A program made the position numbers and the translations under genes. From Desulfurococcales archaeon (GTDB lineage: Archaea; Thermoproteota; Thermoprotei_A; Sulfolobales; Ignisphaeraceae), in NCBI GenBank assembly GCA_028276605.1, contig JAPYWC010000001.1, forward strand, positions 18,779 to 82,778: a stretch of DNA of 64,000 nt. Reading direction: 5' to 3'. Shown one piece after another: positions 1-8,301 of the stretch (the first letter of the stretch is position 1; every line of letters starts with the position of its first letter). The notes under the pieces were generated by a model. That model ran no database searches. It was not told the origin of the DNA and saw only the letters and a program-made list of their open reading frames with translations.

Positions 1-2
1 AT

Positions 3-437
3 TTGAAAGTCGTTAGGAGCTTCCTAGAAAAACTTTATGATTATGGAAAGCAAATAGAGTTCGTAGCTGTAATTAAAAATGAGAACTCTATTGATCCAAT
101 AATCAGGTTCGTTTCTTCATTAAGTGAAACTCTTACAAGATTCTTGATCCCGTTTAACATAATATTTTCAGAGAATATTTCTTTTGATAAAAAGATCAAC
201 ATCGTTGACAGTATTCGTAAACTCAATGTGATTGTTCAAGCACCTCTAGAGCCTTCTACTGAGTTAGCATCAACATTTTGCGTCTCGTGCAAAAACCCAA
301 TTATTGTTAGACAAGGAGGGTTTTTAATAAGGGGTGCTGTAGATCAAGGAAAATGTAAGTACTGCGGCTTTAGATATACCAATATAAGACCTGCTAAGAG
401 AATTATGAAGAGACCTATAGAGCTGCAGTTAATGTAG
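3..437 (+). CDS. C-terminal part of a zinc-ribbon protein, possibly the AmmeMemoRadiSam radical SAM enzyme (5' truncated by window edge)
   Basis: The reading frame is already open at the first base, so the true start lies upstream and only about 144 residues are seen. The visible C-terminus carries a CxxC pair (FCVSC) and, about 25 residues later, CKYCG, forming a four-cysteine zinc ribbon. Spacing and context (a hydrophobic stretch after the first pair, then GKCKYCG) resemble the C-terminal ribbon of AmmeMemoRadiSam-type radical SAM enzymes. The preceding sequence does not match that family clearly and the radical SAM CxxxCxxC motif would be outside the window. A Memo homologue sits at 51970-52872. 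The family call is tentative. Confidence 0.45.
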   Translation: MKVVRSFLEKLYDYGKQIEFVAVIKNENSIDPIIRFVSSLSETLTRFLIPFNIIFSENISFDKKINIVDSIRKLNVIVQAPLEPSTELASTFCVSCKNPIIVRQGGFLIRGAVDQGKCKYCGFRYTNIRPAKRIMKRPIELQLM

Positions 438-499
438 ATGTGGCTTATATTTTCAAATTGCTTCAAGGAGCATAAAATGGAAAAAGTTTTGTTTTAGAC

Positions 500-2668
500 T
501 TAAACTCCGAAGAGTATAAATGGGACTATTACACTTGATGATACTGCCATAACTTTAATCATGATGTTTATTGCAGGTCCTGCAGCATCCTTTAAGGGAT
601 CTCCGACTGTATCTCCTACAACAGTTGCTTTATGGGTTTCAGTACCCTTTCCACCTAAGTTTCCAGCTTCAACATACTTTTTGGCGTTATCCCATGTGTT
701 TCCAACATTTCCTTGGAATAGCCCTAGTAGGAGTCCCGAAGCTATGGAGCCTAGCAATACTCCTCCCAGTAATGCTCCTGCAGGACGCCAATCACCTAAT
801 AAAGGCCCTATCAATGCTAGTACTATTGGTGTCAGTAGGGCTAGTAATCCCGGTGCAATGAGTCTTCTAAGTGCATAGTATGTAACTATTTGTACCGCTC
901 TCTCATAGTCTGGTCTTTCCTTCCACTCGAGTATGCCTGGTTTTTCTTTGAATTGCCTCCTTATCTCATCTACAAGTTTTCCAGCAGCAGCAGTTACAGC
1001 CTGTATAATCATGGCAACAAATAGTGCCACCATTACAACCCCTATTATTATTCCTCCTATGAAGTATGGAGCTAGATATGGATTTCCAGCATTAAATATG
1101 GTTTGCATTACTTCTTCAACCTTCATTCCGCCTCGCGTTGCTAATACACTTGCGAAGCTGAATAACAATGCTAGCGCTGTTAATGCTGCAGATCCTATTG
1201 CATAGCCTTTGGATATAGACTTCATTGTATTTCCTGCTGAGTCTAGTAGATCAGCCTTTGACCTTATTTCTTCTCCATAGCCAGCTTGCTCAGCTAAACC
1301 TGCTACATTGTCAACTATGGGTCCGTATGCATCAGCAGAGACTATTACTGGTGATACAGAGAGCATCCCAGTACCTGCAAGAGCTACTGAGTATATTCCT
1401 GCAAGTAAAGGTTCTGTTGCGTTCAAACTTGAACCAACTATGTAAGCACCTATAGTTGCTAATGCTATGGCTACGCTTGGTGCGAAGGTGCTGTAGAACC
1501 CCATGGACAAGCCGCTTAGTATCGTAAGTGCAGGTCCGAATTGTGAGCTTCTTGCAACAATTTTAACTGGTGTATACTGTGGTGATGTGAAGTAATCTGA
1601 TGTAAAGCCCACTACTGCACCAGCTACAAGACCCAGTATGCTAACAATCAGGGCTGGCATTGCTGTTGGTATGCTTAGTGCCGTTATACCAGCATTTACT
1701 GCAGCAGTTAGCAGTATTGTTAGTGCTGAGGTTAAAGTAAGGGTTCTGCCTGGGTGTTCCAAGGGTGAGACTGCTACGAATTGTGATGTGATTAATGCTG
1801 TTAGGAGTGCTACTGCTGAGAAGAGAACTGGGTAAGCTATTAATGTGGCGTTATTGATCATTGCGGCTATAACCATTGGTGCTATCATTCCCTCTACATA
1901 TGATTCAAAGAGATCTGCACCCATCCCTGCACAGTCGCCTACATTGTCACCTACATTGTCAGCAATAACCCCCGGATTTCTTGGATCATCTTCTGGGATA
2001 CCTACCTCTACCTTTCCAACAAGATCTGCCCCTATATCAGCTGCTTTGGTGTATATTCCTCCTCCAACCCTAGCGAAGAGAGCAGCGGTACTAGCGCCAA
2101 ATGCGTAGCTAAGAAGTATGGTTGTAGCTTTAATAGAATCTGAAAATCCGTTGAACGCAATGAAAAGTCCTGCGGTTCCTAGCAAACCTATGCCGCCTAC
2201 AAGAAATCCTGTTACAGAACCTCCCCTGAACGCTAAGGTTAGAGCAGATTTTAGACCCTTCTTATTCAATACGTTGAGAACCCTAATATTGGTTAGTATA
2301 GCTGTATACATTCCGACAACGCTTACAGTAGCAGAGCTAAGACCTCCCAACAAATAGGCTAAACCCATGTATAGCACTGTACTATTGCTTAATACAGCTC
2401 CTAGTAGCATTAAAACTATAGTAATTATAGATATTATTGAGAGGATGATTGTATACTGAGCCCTAATATACGCAATAGCAGCGCTTCGAATATATTCATG
2501 AATTTGGTAAGCTCGTTTTGCTTCATCGGTTGATGTATCAATTTTAATTCGGAGAATGCTTAGGATCACTGCTATGACATAGATTATGCCAAGTGCTCCG
2601 CTTACCATACCAAGCAACATGCTGGTCTCCAATATCATGTCATGATCGCCTTTTCCTTCGACATTCAC
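500..2668 (-). CDS. hppA: Membrane-bound proton-translocating pyrophosphatase, K+-independent type
   Basis: Integral membrane pyrophosphatase that couples hydrolysis of pyrophosphate to ion pumping across the cytoplasmic membrane. At 722 residues it has the usual family length, with about 16 hydrophobic segments. The substrate-binding signature is intact: GGGIYTKAADIGADLVGK near residues 202-219, then DDPRNPGVIADNVGDNVGD near 227-245. At the position that separates K+-dependent (GNTTA) from K+-independent (GNTTK) enzymes this protein reads GNTMK, with Lys at residue 483, so it should not need potassium. The ATG at 2668 lies about 25 bases downstream of a TATA-like box, which fits a leaderless mRNA; a second in-frame ATG follows at codon 11. 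Confidence 0.96.
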   Translation of the reverse strand: MNVEGKGDHDMILETSMLLGMVSGALGIIYVIAVILSILRIKIDTSTDEAKRAYQIHEYIRSAAIAYIRAQYTIILSIISIITIVLMLLGAVLSNSTVLYMGLAYLLGGLSSATVSVVGMYTAILTNIRVLNVLNKKGLKSALTLAFRGGSVTGFLVGGIGLLGTAGLFIAFNGFSDSIKATTILLSYAFGASTAALFARVGGGIYTKAADIGADLVGKVEVGIPEDDPRNPGVIADNVGDNVGDCAGMGADLFESYVEGMIAPMVIAAMINNATLIAYPVLFSAVALLTALITSQFVAVSPLEHPGRTLTLTSALTILLTAAVNAGITALSIPTAMPALIVSILGLVAGAVVGFTSDYFTSPQYTPVKIVARSSQFGPALTILSGLSMGFYSTFAPSVAIALATIGAYIVGSSLNATEPLLAGIYSVALAGTGMLSVSPVIVSADAYGPIVDNVAGLAEQAGYGEEIRSKADLLDSAGNTMKSISKGYAIGSAALTALALLFSFASVLATRGGMKVEEVMQTIFNAGNPYLAPYFIGGIIIGVVMVALFVAMIIQAVTAAAGKLVDEIRRQFKEKPGILEWKERPDYERAVQIVTYYALRRLIAPGLLALLTPIVLALIGPLLGDWRPAGALLGGVLLGSIASGLLLGLFQGNVGNTWDNAKKYVEAGNLGGKGTETHKATVVGDTVGDPLKDAAGPAINIMIKVMAVSSSVIVPFILFGV

Positions 2669-2687
2669 ATCCTAGTTTAAGTTTAAA

Positions 2688-2697
2688 GTATAAAGTA
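2688..2697 (-). promoter_or_regulatory. TATA-like box of hppA
   Basis: On the minus strand the sequence CTTTATACTT lies centred about 24-26 bases upstream of the hppA ATG. This is the distance expected for an archaeal promoter whose transcript begins at or next to the start codon. Confidence 0.5.
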
Positions 2698-2766
2698 AGA
2701 AAGGAAATAAACATTCATTAAAACATTTGGTATTCATGAAAGACAGCTACATTCTTTTATGCAGAG

Positions 2767-2787
2767 GCGGTAATATTTTAGTACCGC
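2767..2787. other. 6-bp inverted repeat (GCGGTA / TACCGC)
   Basis: GCGGTA at 2767-2772 and TACCGC at 2782-2787 are perfect inverted copies separated by a 9-base AT-rich loop. The element lies between the divergent hppA promoter and tRNA-Arg, about 10 bases before the tRNA TATA-like box. It could be an operator-like palindrome or a chance hairpin; there is no T-run after it. Confidence 0.35.
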
Positions 2788-2822
2788 GCTACACGAGTAA
2801 ATATTAGCATGAACAGGCATCA

Positions 2823-2900
2823 GGGCCCGTAGCTCAGCCAGGACAGAGCGCCGGCCTGCGGAGCCGGTGGTCCGGGGTTCAAATCCCCGCGGGCCCGCCA
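2823..2900 (+). tRNA. tRNA-Arg(GCG)
   Basis: A full cloverleaf folds: acceptor GGGCCCG pairs with CGGGCCC, anticodon stem CCGGC/GCCGG encloses the loop CTGCGGA (anticodon GCG, reading CGC and CGU), and the T-stem is CGGGG/CCCCG. CCA is encoded and there is no intron. A TATA-like TAAATATT at 2798-2805 lies about 22 bases upstream of the 5' end. It is nearly identical to the tRNA-Arg at 42781-42858, differing in the first anticodon base and one D-loop base. Confidence 0.97.
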
Positions 2901-3032
2901 CAAACTAAGTGCAATAAATATTGGTATAATTCATGTAATTAGTGTTGCAATGAAGACTTATTACTCTCTCTTAATTACTTTTGAATTTAATGATGTTGTT
3001 ATTCAAGAATAAAATGATTAGAGGGTTGATGC

Positions 3033-4574
3033 TTGAAAGGGCAGATAGTTAGTGTTACTATGGAGATAGCTTTAGAAGGTTCGGCCAATTTTGCAGGTGG
3101 TTTGGGGGTTTTAGAGGCTGACAAGTTTTATGGTGCAGCAAGGCTTGGGTTGCCATACACCGTTATAACTCCTTTCTATCCTAATGGCTATGTTGATTGG
3201 GATTACGGTGTTAGAGGTAAGCTAGTTGAAGTGAGGCATAGGCATTCACTAAGTTTTCTGAGCAAGCTAAGGTATTTGAGGAGTATTGAAGTTAGGAAAA
3301 AAGATGGGGGTCTCTTGGCGGAGGCTGACATATATGAATTTAGCTATGGTTCAGCACGTGTGTTATTCTATAGAATAAAGAGACCTTTAACTGTAGCTAG
3401 ACTATTTAGGTACTTATATAGGCATCATCACGATGAGTGCACATACTACATAACAGCAGCCGCTGTGGCTAGCGAAATCATAAAGAAGGTGCTTGCTGGT
3501 GAAGGTATTAGTGTTGTTGATGTGCAGGAGGCACACCTAGCGTTAGTACCGTATTTACTACCGACTAGTGTTAGAACTAGGTTTATCACTCATACACCAG
3601 GCCCCTGGGGCCATCCAAAACTGTGTAAGGATGCAGAAGAGATTCTAGGAATATCGCTACCCAATGTAAAAACCATGACAGAAGCTGCGATGGAGATCGT
3701 TGAGAAGGTATTTACGGTATCTAAAAAGCATTTTGAGGTCACAAAGATGTTCTTCCCCAAATACATCGAAAAAATGAGTTACATAACTAATGCTGTTGAT
3801 TTGGATAGATGGCAAAGAATAAAGAAAGATCCAGGCTCATCGGAGGAGCTAAGAAAAATTCATGAAGGATTTAAACAAGAGCTCAGCTCAATCATTAGAG
3901 CTTTAAGTGGAAAATCTGTAGGAGATAAACTGATAGTTTCATGGGTAAGAAGGATAGTTAAATACAAGAGGCCATACTTTATAGAATGGCTTGTTGAGGA
4001 AAATGGCGACTTAAAGGATAGGATATTCATTGTTGTTTCAGGTAAACCTCATCCCAATGATGAATGGGGTAAAGAAATGGCAGCAATATTTAGTAGGTAT
4101 AGCAGAGCCTTACCTAACTTCTTCTACTATCCAAGCTATGGAATAGAATTTGCATACTATGCTCTATCATCCAGTGATCTCCTCCTATTCACACCCTTTA
4201 GCTGTTGGGAGGCTAGTGGAACTAGTATGATGAAGGCGGGAGCTAATGGAGTTCCAACACTCTCATCTCGCGATGGAGCGAGCTTAGAACTTATAGTTGA
4301 TGGTGTTAATGGGTGGTTCTTTGGAAAAGAATTAACTGAGTTCATAGATATTGAAAGTGAGGAAGCAAGAAGGATAGATGAAGATGATTATAGAGACTTC
4401 GTGAAGAAACTTGAGTACATTATTGACCTCTATGAAAGGGATAAGACAAAGTATTATGAAATAGCATATAACGCCTACAAAACCTTTACACCTGTCGTTG
4501 ACATAGCTAGACTACTAAAACAATATTATCCAGAGTTCTTTCCAAATAGACCAGAAGACAAGCAAACAAAGTGA
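3033..4574 (+). CDS. glgP: Alpha-glucan (glycogen/maltodextrin) phosphorylase, GT35 family
   Basis: Phosphorolysis of alpha-1,4-glucan to glucose 1-phosphate. The protein (513 aa) is the short archaeal form. Diagnostic GT35 features are GGLGVL near residues 22-27, HTPGPWGH near 187-194, VRRIVKYKR near 305-313, and EASGTSMMK at 393-401, whose lysine aligns with the pyridoxal-phosphate lysine of glycogen phosphorylases. A TTG start at 3033 follows GAGGGTTGATG; an in-frame ATG at codon 10 is the alternative. galT and galK lie downstream on the same strand, so the products could share the hexose-phosphate pool. A glycogen-synthase-like role is less likely because of the PLP-lysine motif. Confidence 0.85.
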   Translation: MKGQIVSVTMEIALEGSANFAGGLGVLEADKFYGAARLGLPYTVITPFYPNGYVDWDYGVRGKLVEVRHRHSLSFLSKLRYLRSIEVRKKDGGLLAEADIYEFSYGSARVLFYRIKRPLTVARLFRYLYRHHHDECTYYITAAAVASEIIKKVLAGEGISVVDVQEAHLALVPYLLPTSVRTRFITHTPGPWGHPKLCKDAEEILGISLPNVKTMTEAAMEIVEKVFTVSKKHFEVTKMFFPKYIEKMSYITNAVDLDRWQRIKKDPGSSEELRKIHEGFKQELSSIIRALSGKSVGDKLIVSWVRRIVKYKRPYFIEWLVEENGDLKDRIFIVVSGKPHPNDEWGKEMAAIFSRYSRALPNFFYYPSYGIEFAYYALSSSDLLLFTPFSCWEASGTSMMKAGANGVPTLSSRDGASLELIVDGVNGWFFGKELTEFIDIESEEARRIDEDDYRDFVKKLEYIIDLYERDKTKYYEIAYNAYKTFTPVVDIARLLKQYYPEFFPNRPEDKQTK

Positions 4575-4620
4575 TATGCCAATAGCATAGTGTAGACAAA
4601 AGGTGTTATCTTAATTCAAC

Positions 4621-4632
4621 GCTTTTATAATT
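4621..4632 (+). promoter_or_regulatory. TATA-like box before the archaeosine-synthase-like gene
   Basis: GCTTTTATAATT lies about 110 bases upstream of the GTG start at 4739. The core GCTTTTAT matches the TATA-like boxes ahead of rpl22 (30154) and secY (39133), so it resembles the local promoter style. A long leader is implied. Confidence 0.35.
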
Positions 4633-4738
4633 TAGTTCAGTAATTTTTATTGTTTATGCATCACCATTTCTTTCCTACTTGGCGCTGCTCTCTCTTATAA
4701 TTGTACCTTCAGAATGTTACTGTATGCGGTGAGGAAGT

Positions 4739-5374
4739 GTGACCAGCATTGAAAACTCATATATAGATTATCTCTATAGAGAATTAGGTTCTCTAGCTAA
4801 CCATCTACTAAGTATAAAGCCTGGTGATATAATTCTTAGAAATACGACTAAACTTAATTTGTTCGATCATGAACATGTTGTTTTATGGCACAATTTCTTA
4901 TTAAACATCTTTGACCCTAGTTTAACAGGAAAGCCTTGTGCACTCATACTACCTTGTTCTCGTATAAAGCCTTATAGACTTTCCCCCCTACACAGAATTG
5001 TTGACATGCAAATAGAGAAACATATTGCGCATAACATCATTCAAGTCTATATTCTATCAGAGCCCATGTTGCTAGTTCCAAGAGAACTTGACATTTACTA
5101 TCCTTTTGCTAACTATGATTATCCGACATATGAGTTAAACAATGTATACAGAGAGAAATTTATTTACCTATTGTCCAAAGTGTTGCCAAAGCTTTCGTAT
5201 CATCGTTACATTGCAGCCTTTTTACCTCAACACCACTACTCAATACTTATTGATGCATTGAATAGGTGTGGACAGTGTTTAAGCATTGAATTATTCAGGT
5301 ACGGAAAGAAAGCTTTTGAGGCAGCAGCTTTGGTGACAAGGCATGTTATTGAACGGTGCAAAACAAACATTTAG
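4739..5374 (+). CDS. Stand-alone archaeosine-synthase-like domain protein (ArcS C-terminal/DUF5591 family)
   Basis: The 211-residue protein contains the ArcS signature PC-x3-KPY-x2-S-x2-H, seen as PCSRIKPYRLSPLH, followed by VPRELD and YPFANYD, typical of the catalytic part of archaeosine synthase. ArcS acts on preQ0-modified tRNA position 15. Full-length ArcS also has Tgt-like and PUA domains; these are absent, matching the compact crenarchaeal form. The GTG start follows GGTGAGG with good spacing. It sits between glgP and galT but has no sequence link to sugar metabolism. Whether it makes archaeosine or acts on another base is inference. Confidence 0.7.
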   Translation: MTSIENSYIDYLYRELGSLANHLLSIKPGDIILRNTTKLNLFDHEHVVLWHNFLLNIFDPSLTGKPCALILPCSRIKPYRLSPLHRIVDMQIEKHIAHNIIQVYILSEPMLLVPRELDIYYPFANYDYPTYELNNVYREKFIYLLSKVLPKLSYHRYIAAFLPQHHYSILIDALNRCGQCLSIELFRYGKKAFEAAALVTRHVIERCKTNI

Positions 5375-5435
5375 CCTGCATTAATAGCATATACCACTGA
5401 ATATCATCTAAGTTCTGTTAAAGGAGTGATCTATA

Positions 5436-6419
5436 TTGGAAAGCAGAAAACTTGTTATGGAACTGCGTTGGGATCCGATACTTGGCGAATGGGTTATGGT
5501 ATCAAACATACGTAGTTTTAGACCTTGGCAACCAACAACGTTTTGCCCGTTTTGTCCGGGTACGGAGGAAACGGGATATGGCTGGAAAGCTCTTATAGTT
5601 GAAAATAAATACCCTATGCTTACTGAAGAGCCTCCTGAGCCTACAAAACATAGATTTTATAAAACGCAAAAAGCTTATGGAAAATGTTATGTGGTTATAG
5701 AGACACCGCTGCATGATATTGACGATCTCAGCGATTTACCGGAAGAGCAAATAGCTTATGTTATTAACCTAATCATTGAAAAGCAGAAAGAAATAATGGA
5801 TAAAGAGTTCGTAGAGTATTTTCTGTGGTTTAGAAATAAAGGCAGAGAGATAGGTGTCTCATTAACGCATCCGCATAGTCAGATATATGTTTTGCCTTTC
5901 ACTCCCATAAAAATTTTGAGAGAGATGGAAAATGCCAAAAACTATTGGAAGGAAAACAATTCCTGTATTTTTTGCAAGATTATTGAGGTAGAGAAAGAGG
6001 ATGGAATTAGGGTGTTATTGGAGAACAGGGATTGGATAGCTTTTATGCCGTTCTACGCGCATTGGCCATTTGAGATTCACATATATCCTAAGAGGCATTT
6101 GCAACTCCTTACAGAATTAACGCAAGGTGAGGTAGGCTCGTTGGCGCAAATCCTGAAGTACAGTCTTTGTGGTTTGAAGAGGGTGTTTTCAAAGCCTATG
6201 CCTTACATAATGGTTTTGCATCAAGCCCCCTTAAAGGGGTCACACCCATACTATCACTTACATATAGAGATCTACGGTTTTCTGCGCGATGAAGGTAAGC
6301 TTAAGTATGCAGCTGGTATGGAAACAGGAGGAGGTAACTTTACTTATGATGCTGTACCAGAAGAGAATGCAAGTAAGCTTAGGGCAAAGATCAATGAATG
6401 CGTTAATAGTGCAAAGTAG
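5436..6419 (+). CDS. galT: Galactose-1-phosphate uridylyltransferase
   Basis: Leloir pathway enzyme exchanging UMP between UDP-glucose and galactose 1-phosphate. The 327-residue protein has the catalytic HPHSQ at 145-149 (family HPHxQ), the second His being the uridylylated nucleophile. A CPFC pair lies at 37-40 and a CIFC pair at 177-180; the C-terminal half contains the second HIT-like lobe (HWPFEIHIYPKRH). Translation most likely starts at the TTG at 5436, preceded by GGAG about 10 bases upstream. galK follows after a short gap, so the two are probably one transcript. Confidence 0.92.
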   Translation: MESRKLVMELRWDPILGEWVMVSNIRSFRPWQPTTFCPFCPGTEETGYGWKALIVENKYPMLTEEPPEPTKHRFYKTQKAYGKCYVVIETPLHDIDDLSDLPEEQIAYVINLIIEKQKEIMDKEFVEYFLWFRNKGREIGVSLTHPHSQIYVLPFTPIKILREMENAKNYWKENNSCIFCKIIEVEKEDGIRVLLENRDWIAFMPFYAHWPFEIHIYPKRHLQLLTELTQGEVGSLAQILKYSLCGLKRVFSKPMPYIMVLHQAPLKGSHPYYHLHIEIYGFLRDEGKLKYAAGMETGGGNFTYDAVPEENASKLRAKINECVNSAK

Positions 6420-6514
6420 GAATTAAATTTCTTTCTTCATTTACAACATTTAACCAAACTAAATACATGTATAGGATTAGAAATCGGATTAAACATGCGA
6501 AGGTGTTGTATACT

Positions 6515-7777
6515 ATGAGTCATCATATGCTTAATACTGTAATCAATGAATTCAAGAAAATGTATGGAGAAGAACCCGAGGTTGTATGTTCAGCACCAGG
6601 ACGTTTAGATTTCCTAAATACGCATCAAGATTATAAGGGGCTTCCTGTAGTTTCTGTGGCAATTAATTTACGTACTTATGTAGCATTAAAGAGGCTTAAC
6701 GAGAGTAAGGTTCGTATAGCTTCAGGTAATTTACTCGATGAAGGTGCAGAGTATATTGATGAATTCGACGTTGTGGAAAACGAGCTAGAGTCAAAATATA
6801 AATGGTTTGGTAATTATGTGAGGGCAGCTATAATAGCTTTGAGACAGGCAGGCTATAAGGTTGGGGGCTTCATTGGGTGGATCAGGAGTGAAGTCCCTAT
6901 TGCGGCTGGTCTAGGCAGTAGTGGAACACTATTGGTGTCTATAATTACAGCATTGAACAAGCTTTTTAATTTACAGTTAAGCGTTAAAGATATTGCAGAG
7001 CTTGCATACATAGCTGAGCATGACATCATGAGAATACCTTGCGGTAGACTTGATCAGTACGCATCAGCTTTCGGAGGCGTTGCACTAATTGAAACCATTC
7101 CACCGTATAATGTAGAGGTTTTGAAGTGGAGTGGAGGAGTTTTTGCGGTTATTGATAGCGGAATAAAGCATAGCACGGCAGAAATACATCCACAGAGGCA
7201 GAGAGAAATCGAGGAAGGGTTAAGAAAACTTATGGAAGTAGCTCCTCCAAATTTAAGGAAACTTCTAGGCTATCGCTATTGGGAACCCCAATGGCGTGAA
7301 CTAAAGCTTGAAATGCTCCAGCCCTATCTTAACTTACTAGACGAGAAAGCGAGAAATAGAATAGTATATACAATTAAAGCTCATCGCTCAACAATGCTCG
7401 CTGTAAAAATTTTAAAGGGATTAGAGGTAACGGAGCAGGAAATCATATCTGCTTTGGAAGTAGACCCTATAAAAGCTAAAGAGCTGTACCTAGCAGGTCG
7501 TCAAGCACTAATAGGTTATGTGATGACATACCAGCACAAACTTCTAAGTAATTTATATGAGGTTAGCTTACCTGAACTGGATAACATAGTAAATGCATTC
7601 ATTGAAAATGGAGCATATGGAGCAAAACTTTCTGGAGCAGGATTAGGAGGCTGTGTAATTGCATTATTCAGTAATGAGGAAAAGGCAGAGAAAGCTATTG
7701 AAGACATACTCTCAAAAGGGCTAGGAAAACAAGGATGGGTTGTGAAAGTAGATATTGGTGCAACCTGTCACATGTAG
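6515..7777 (+). CDS. galK: Galactokinase (GHMP kinase)
   Basis: GHMP-family sugar kinase phosphorylating galactose at C1, partner of galT immediately upstream. Motif 1 is PGRLDFLNTHQDYKG, which matches the galactokinase signature with substitutions (family GExTDYN). Motif 2 is PIAAGLGSSG and motif 3 is KLSGAGLGGC. GRLDQYASAFGG matches the substrate-binding region. The frame is open from an ATG at 6467, but the ATG at 6515 is preferred because AAGGTG lies about 10 bases ahead and the longer N-terminus has no counterpart in the family. Substrate specificity is inferred from the neighbour. Confidence 0.85.
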   Translation: MSHHMLNTVINEFKKMYGEEPEVVCSAPGRLDFLNTHQDYKGLPVVSVAINLRTYVALKRLNESKVRIASGNLLDEGAEYIDEFDVVENELESKYKWFGNYVRAAIIALRQAGYKVGGFIGWIRSEVPIAAGLGSSGTLLVSIITALNKLFNLQLSVKDIAELAYIAEHDIMRIPCGRLDQYASAFGGVALIETIPPYNVEVLKWSGGVFAVIDSGIKHSTAEIHPQRQREIEEGLRKLMEVAPPNLRKLLGYRYWEPQWRELKLEMLQPYLNLLDEKARNRIVYTIKAHRSTMLAVKILKGLEVTEQEIISALEVDPIKAKELYLAGRQALIGYVMTYQHKLLSNLYEVSLPELDNIVNAFIENGAYGAKLSGAGLGGCVIALFSNEEKAEKAIEDILSKGLGKQGWVVKVDIGATCHM

Positions 7778-8096
7778 AAAAATCTATTACTTAATGTACT
7801 TAATGTAATAATGCAGAGCTCTAAATTTCATTTCAATCCTATTCAATCCTATCCATTATAGGAAATATTATACTGCATTACGAAAATTCAAGTTATTGTT
7901 TTATCATTTATTAGAGTTTTGATGTGACGTAATGAGGTCTAGATCAGGTTTTTGGTTATGGGGATACATTAATTTGAATACAATGCAATGTTTTATGGTG
8001 CCAGCGATTCAAGATGAAATGTTGGTTCATGATCATAAAATCTTATAAATCTTTAACTTAACTAAAGTTAATACAGATTTAGCACTAGAGGTAAGT
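7778..8096. other. 319-base gap before tRNA-Gln
   Basis: No convincing coding region is visible on either strand. It holds a small tandem repeat near 7832-7851 and AT-rich sequence. TTAATA near 8069 lies about 27 bases before tRNA-Gln and is a plausible TATA-like element. Confidence 0.5.
7832..7862. repeat. Tandem 10-base repeat followed by a short inverted repeat
   Basis: TTCAATCCTA occurs twice back to back (7832-7841, 7842-7851). The second copy runs into CCTAT (7848-7852) and ATAGG (7858-7862), which can form a 5-bp stem with a 5-base loop. No function is apparent; it lies about 55 bases after the galK stop. Confidence 0.5.
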
Positions 8097-8172
8097 AGCC
8101 GGGTCGTCTAGCGGCCAAGGATGCGGGGCTTTGGCCCCCGTGACCGGGGTTCGAATCCCCGCCCGGCTACCA
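8097..8172 (+). tRNA. tRNA-Gln(UUG)
   Basis: Acceptor AGCCGGG pairs with CCCGGCT. The anticodon stem CGGGG/CCCCG encloses CTTTGGC, giving anticodon UUG. The T-stem is CGGGG/CCCCG with loop TTCGAAT. CCA is encoded and no intron is present. A possible box C/D RNA begins about 30 bases downstream on the same strand. Confidence 0.96.
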
Positions 8173-8203
8173 GTATTACATTCTTGACTTGAATAAAGAT
8201 CAG

Positions 8204-8254
8204 ATGATGAGCAGAGGGTCTCATGACATAGATGAAGAAAGCCGGAAATGCTGA
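8204..8254 (+). ncRNA. Candidate box C/D guide RNA downstream of tRNA-Gln
   Basis: ATGATGA (8204-8210) matches box C and CTGA (8251-8254) matches box D, 51 nt end to end. Between them lie a 12-nt guide-like stretch (8211-8222), a degenerate D' (ATGA, 8223-8226) and a C' matching 5 of 7 positions (TAGATGA, 8229-8235). The second guide is 15 nt, longer than the usual 12. The internal boxes are poor, so this is weaker than the other four C/D RNAs here. It could be co-transcribed with tRNA-Gln. Confidence 0.45.
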
Positions 8255-8301
8255 ACATCATTTTGCGTAGTTAAAATCACAGTAATTTAATGTGACGGTC
8301 T

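Noticed and set aside
561..878. Open frames on the plus strand opposite hppA
   Set aside because: They are shadows of a strongly conserved membrane protein gene and have no ribosome binding sites.
2990..3040. A C/D-like pattern before glgP (ATGATGT ... ATGATTA ... TTGA)
   Set aside because: D and D' boxes are not CTGA (ATAA and TTGA), and it overlaps the glgP start; likely chance.
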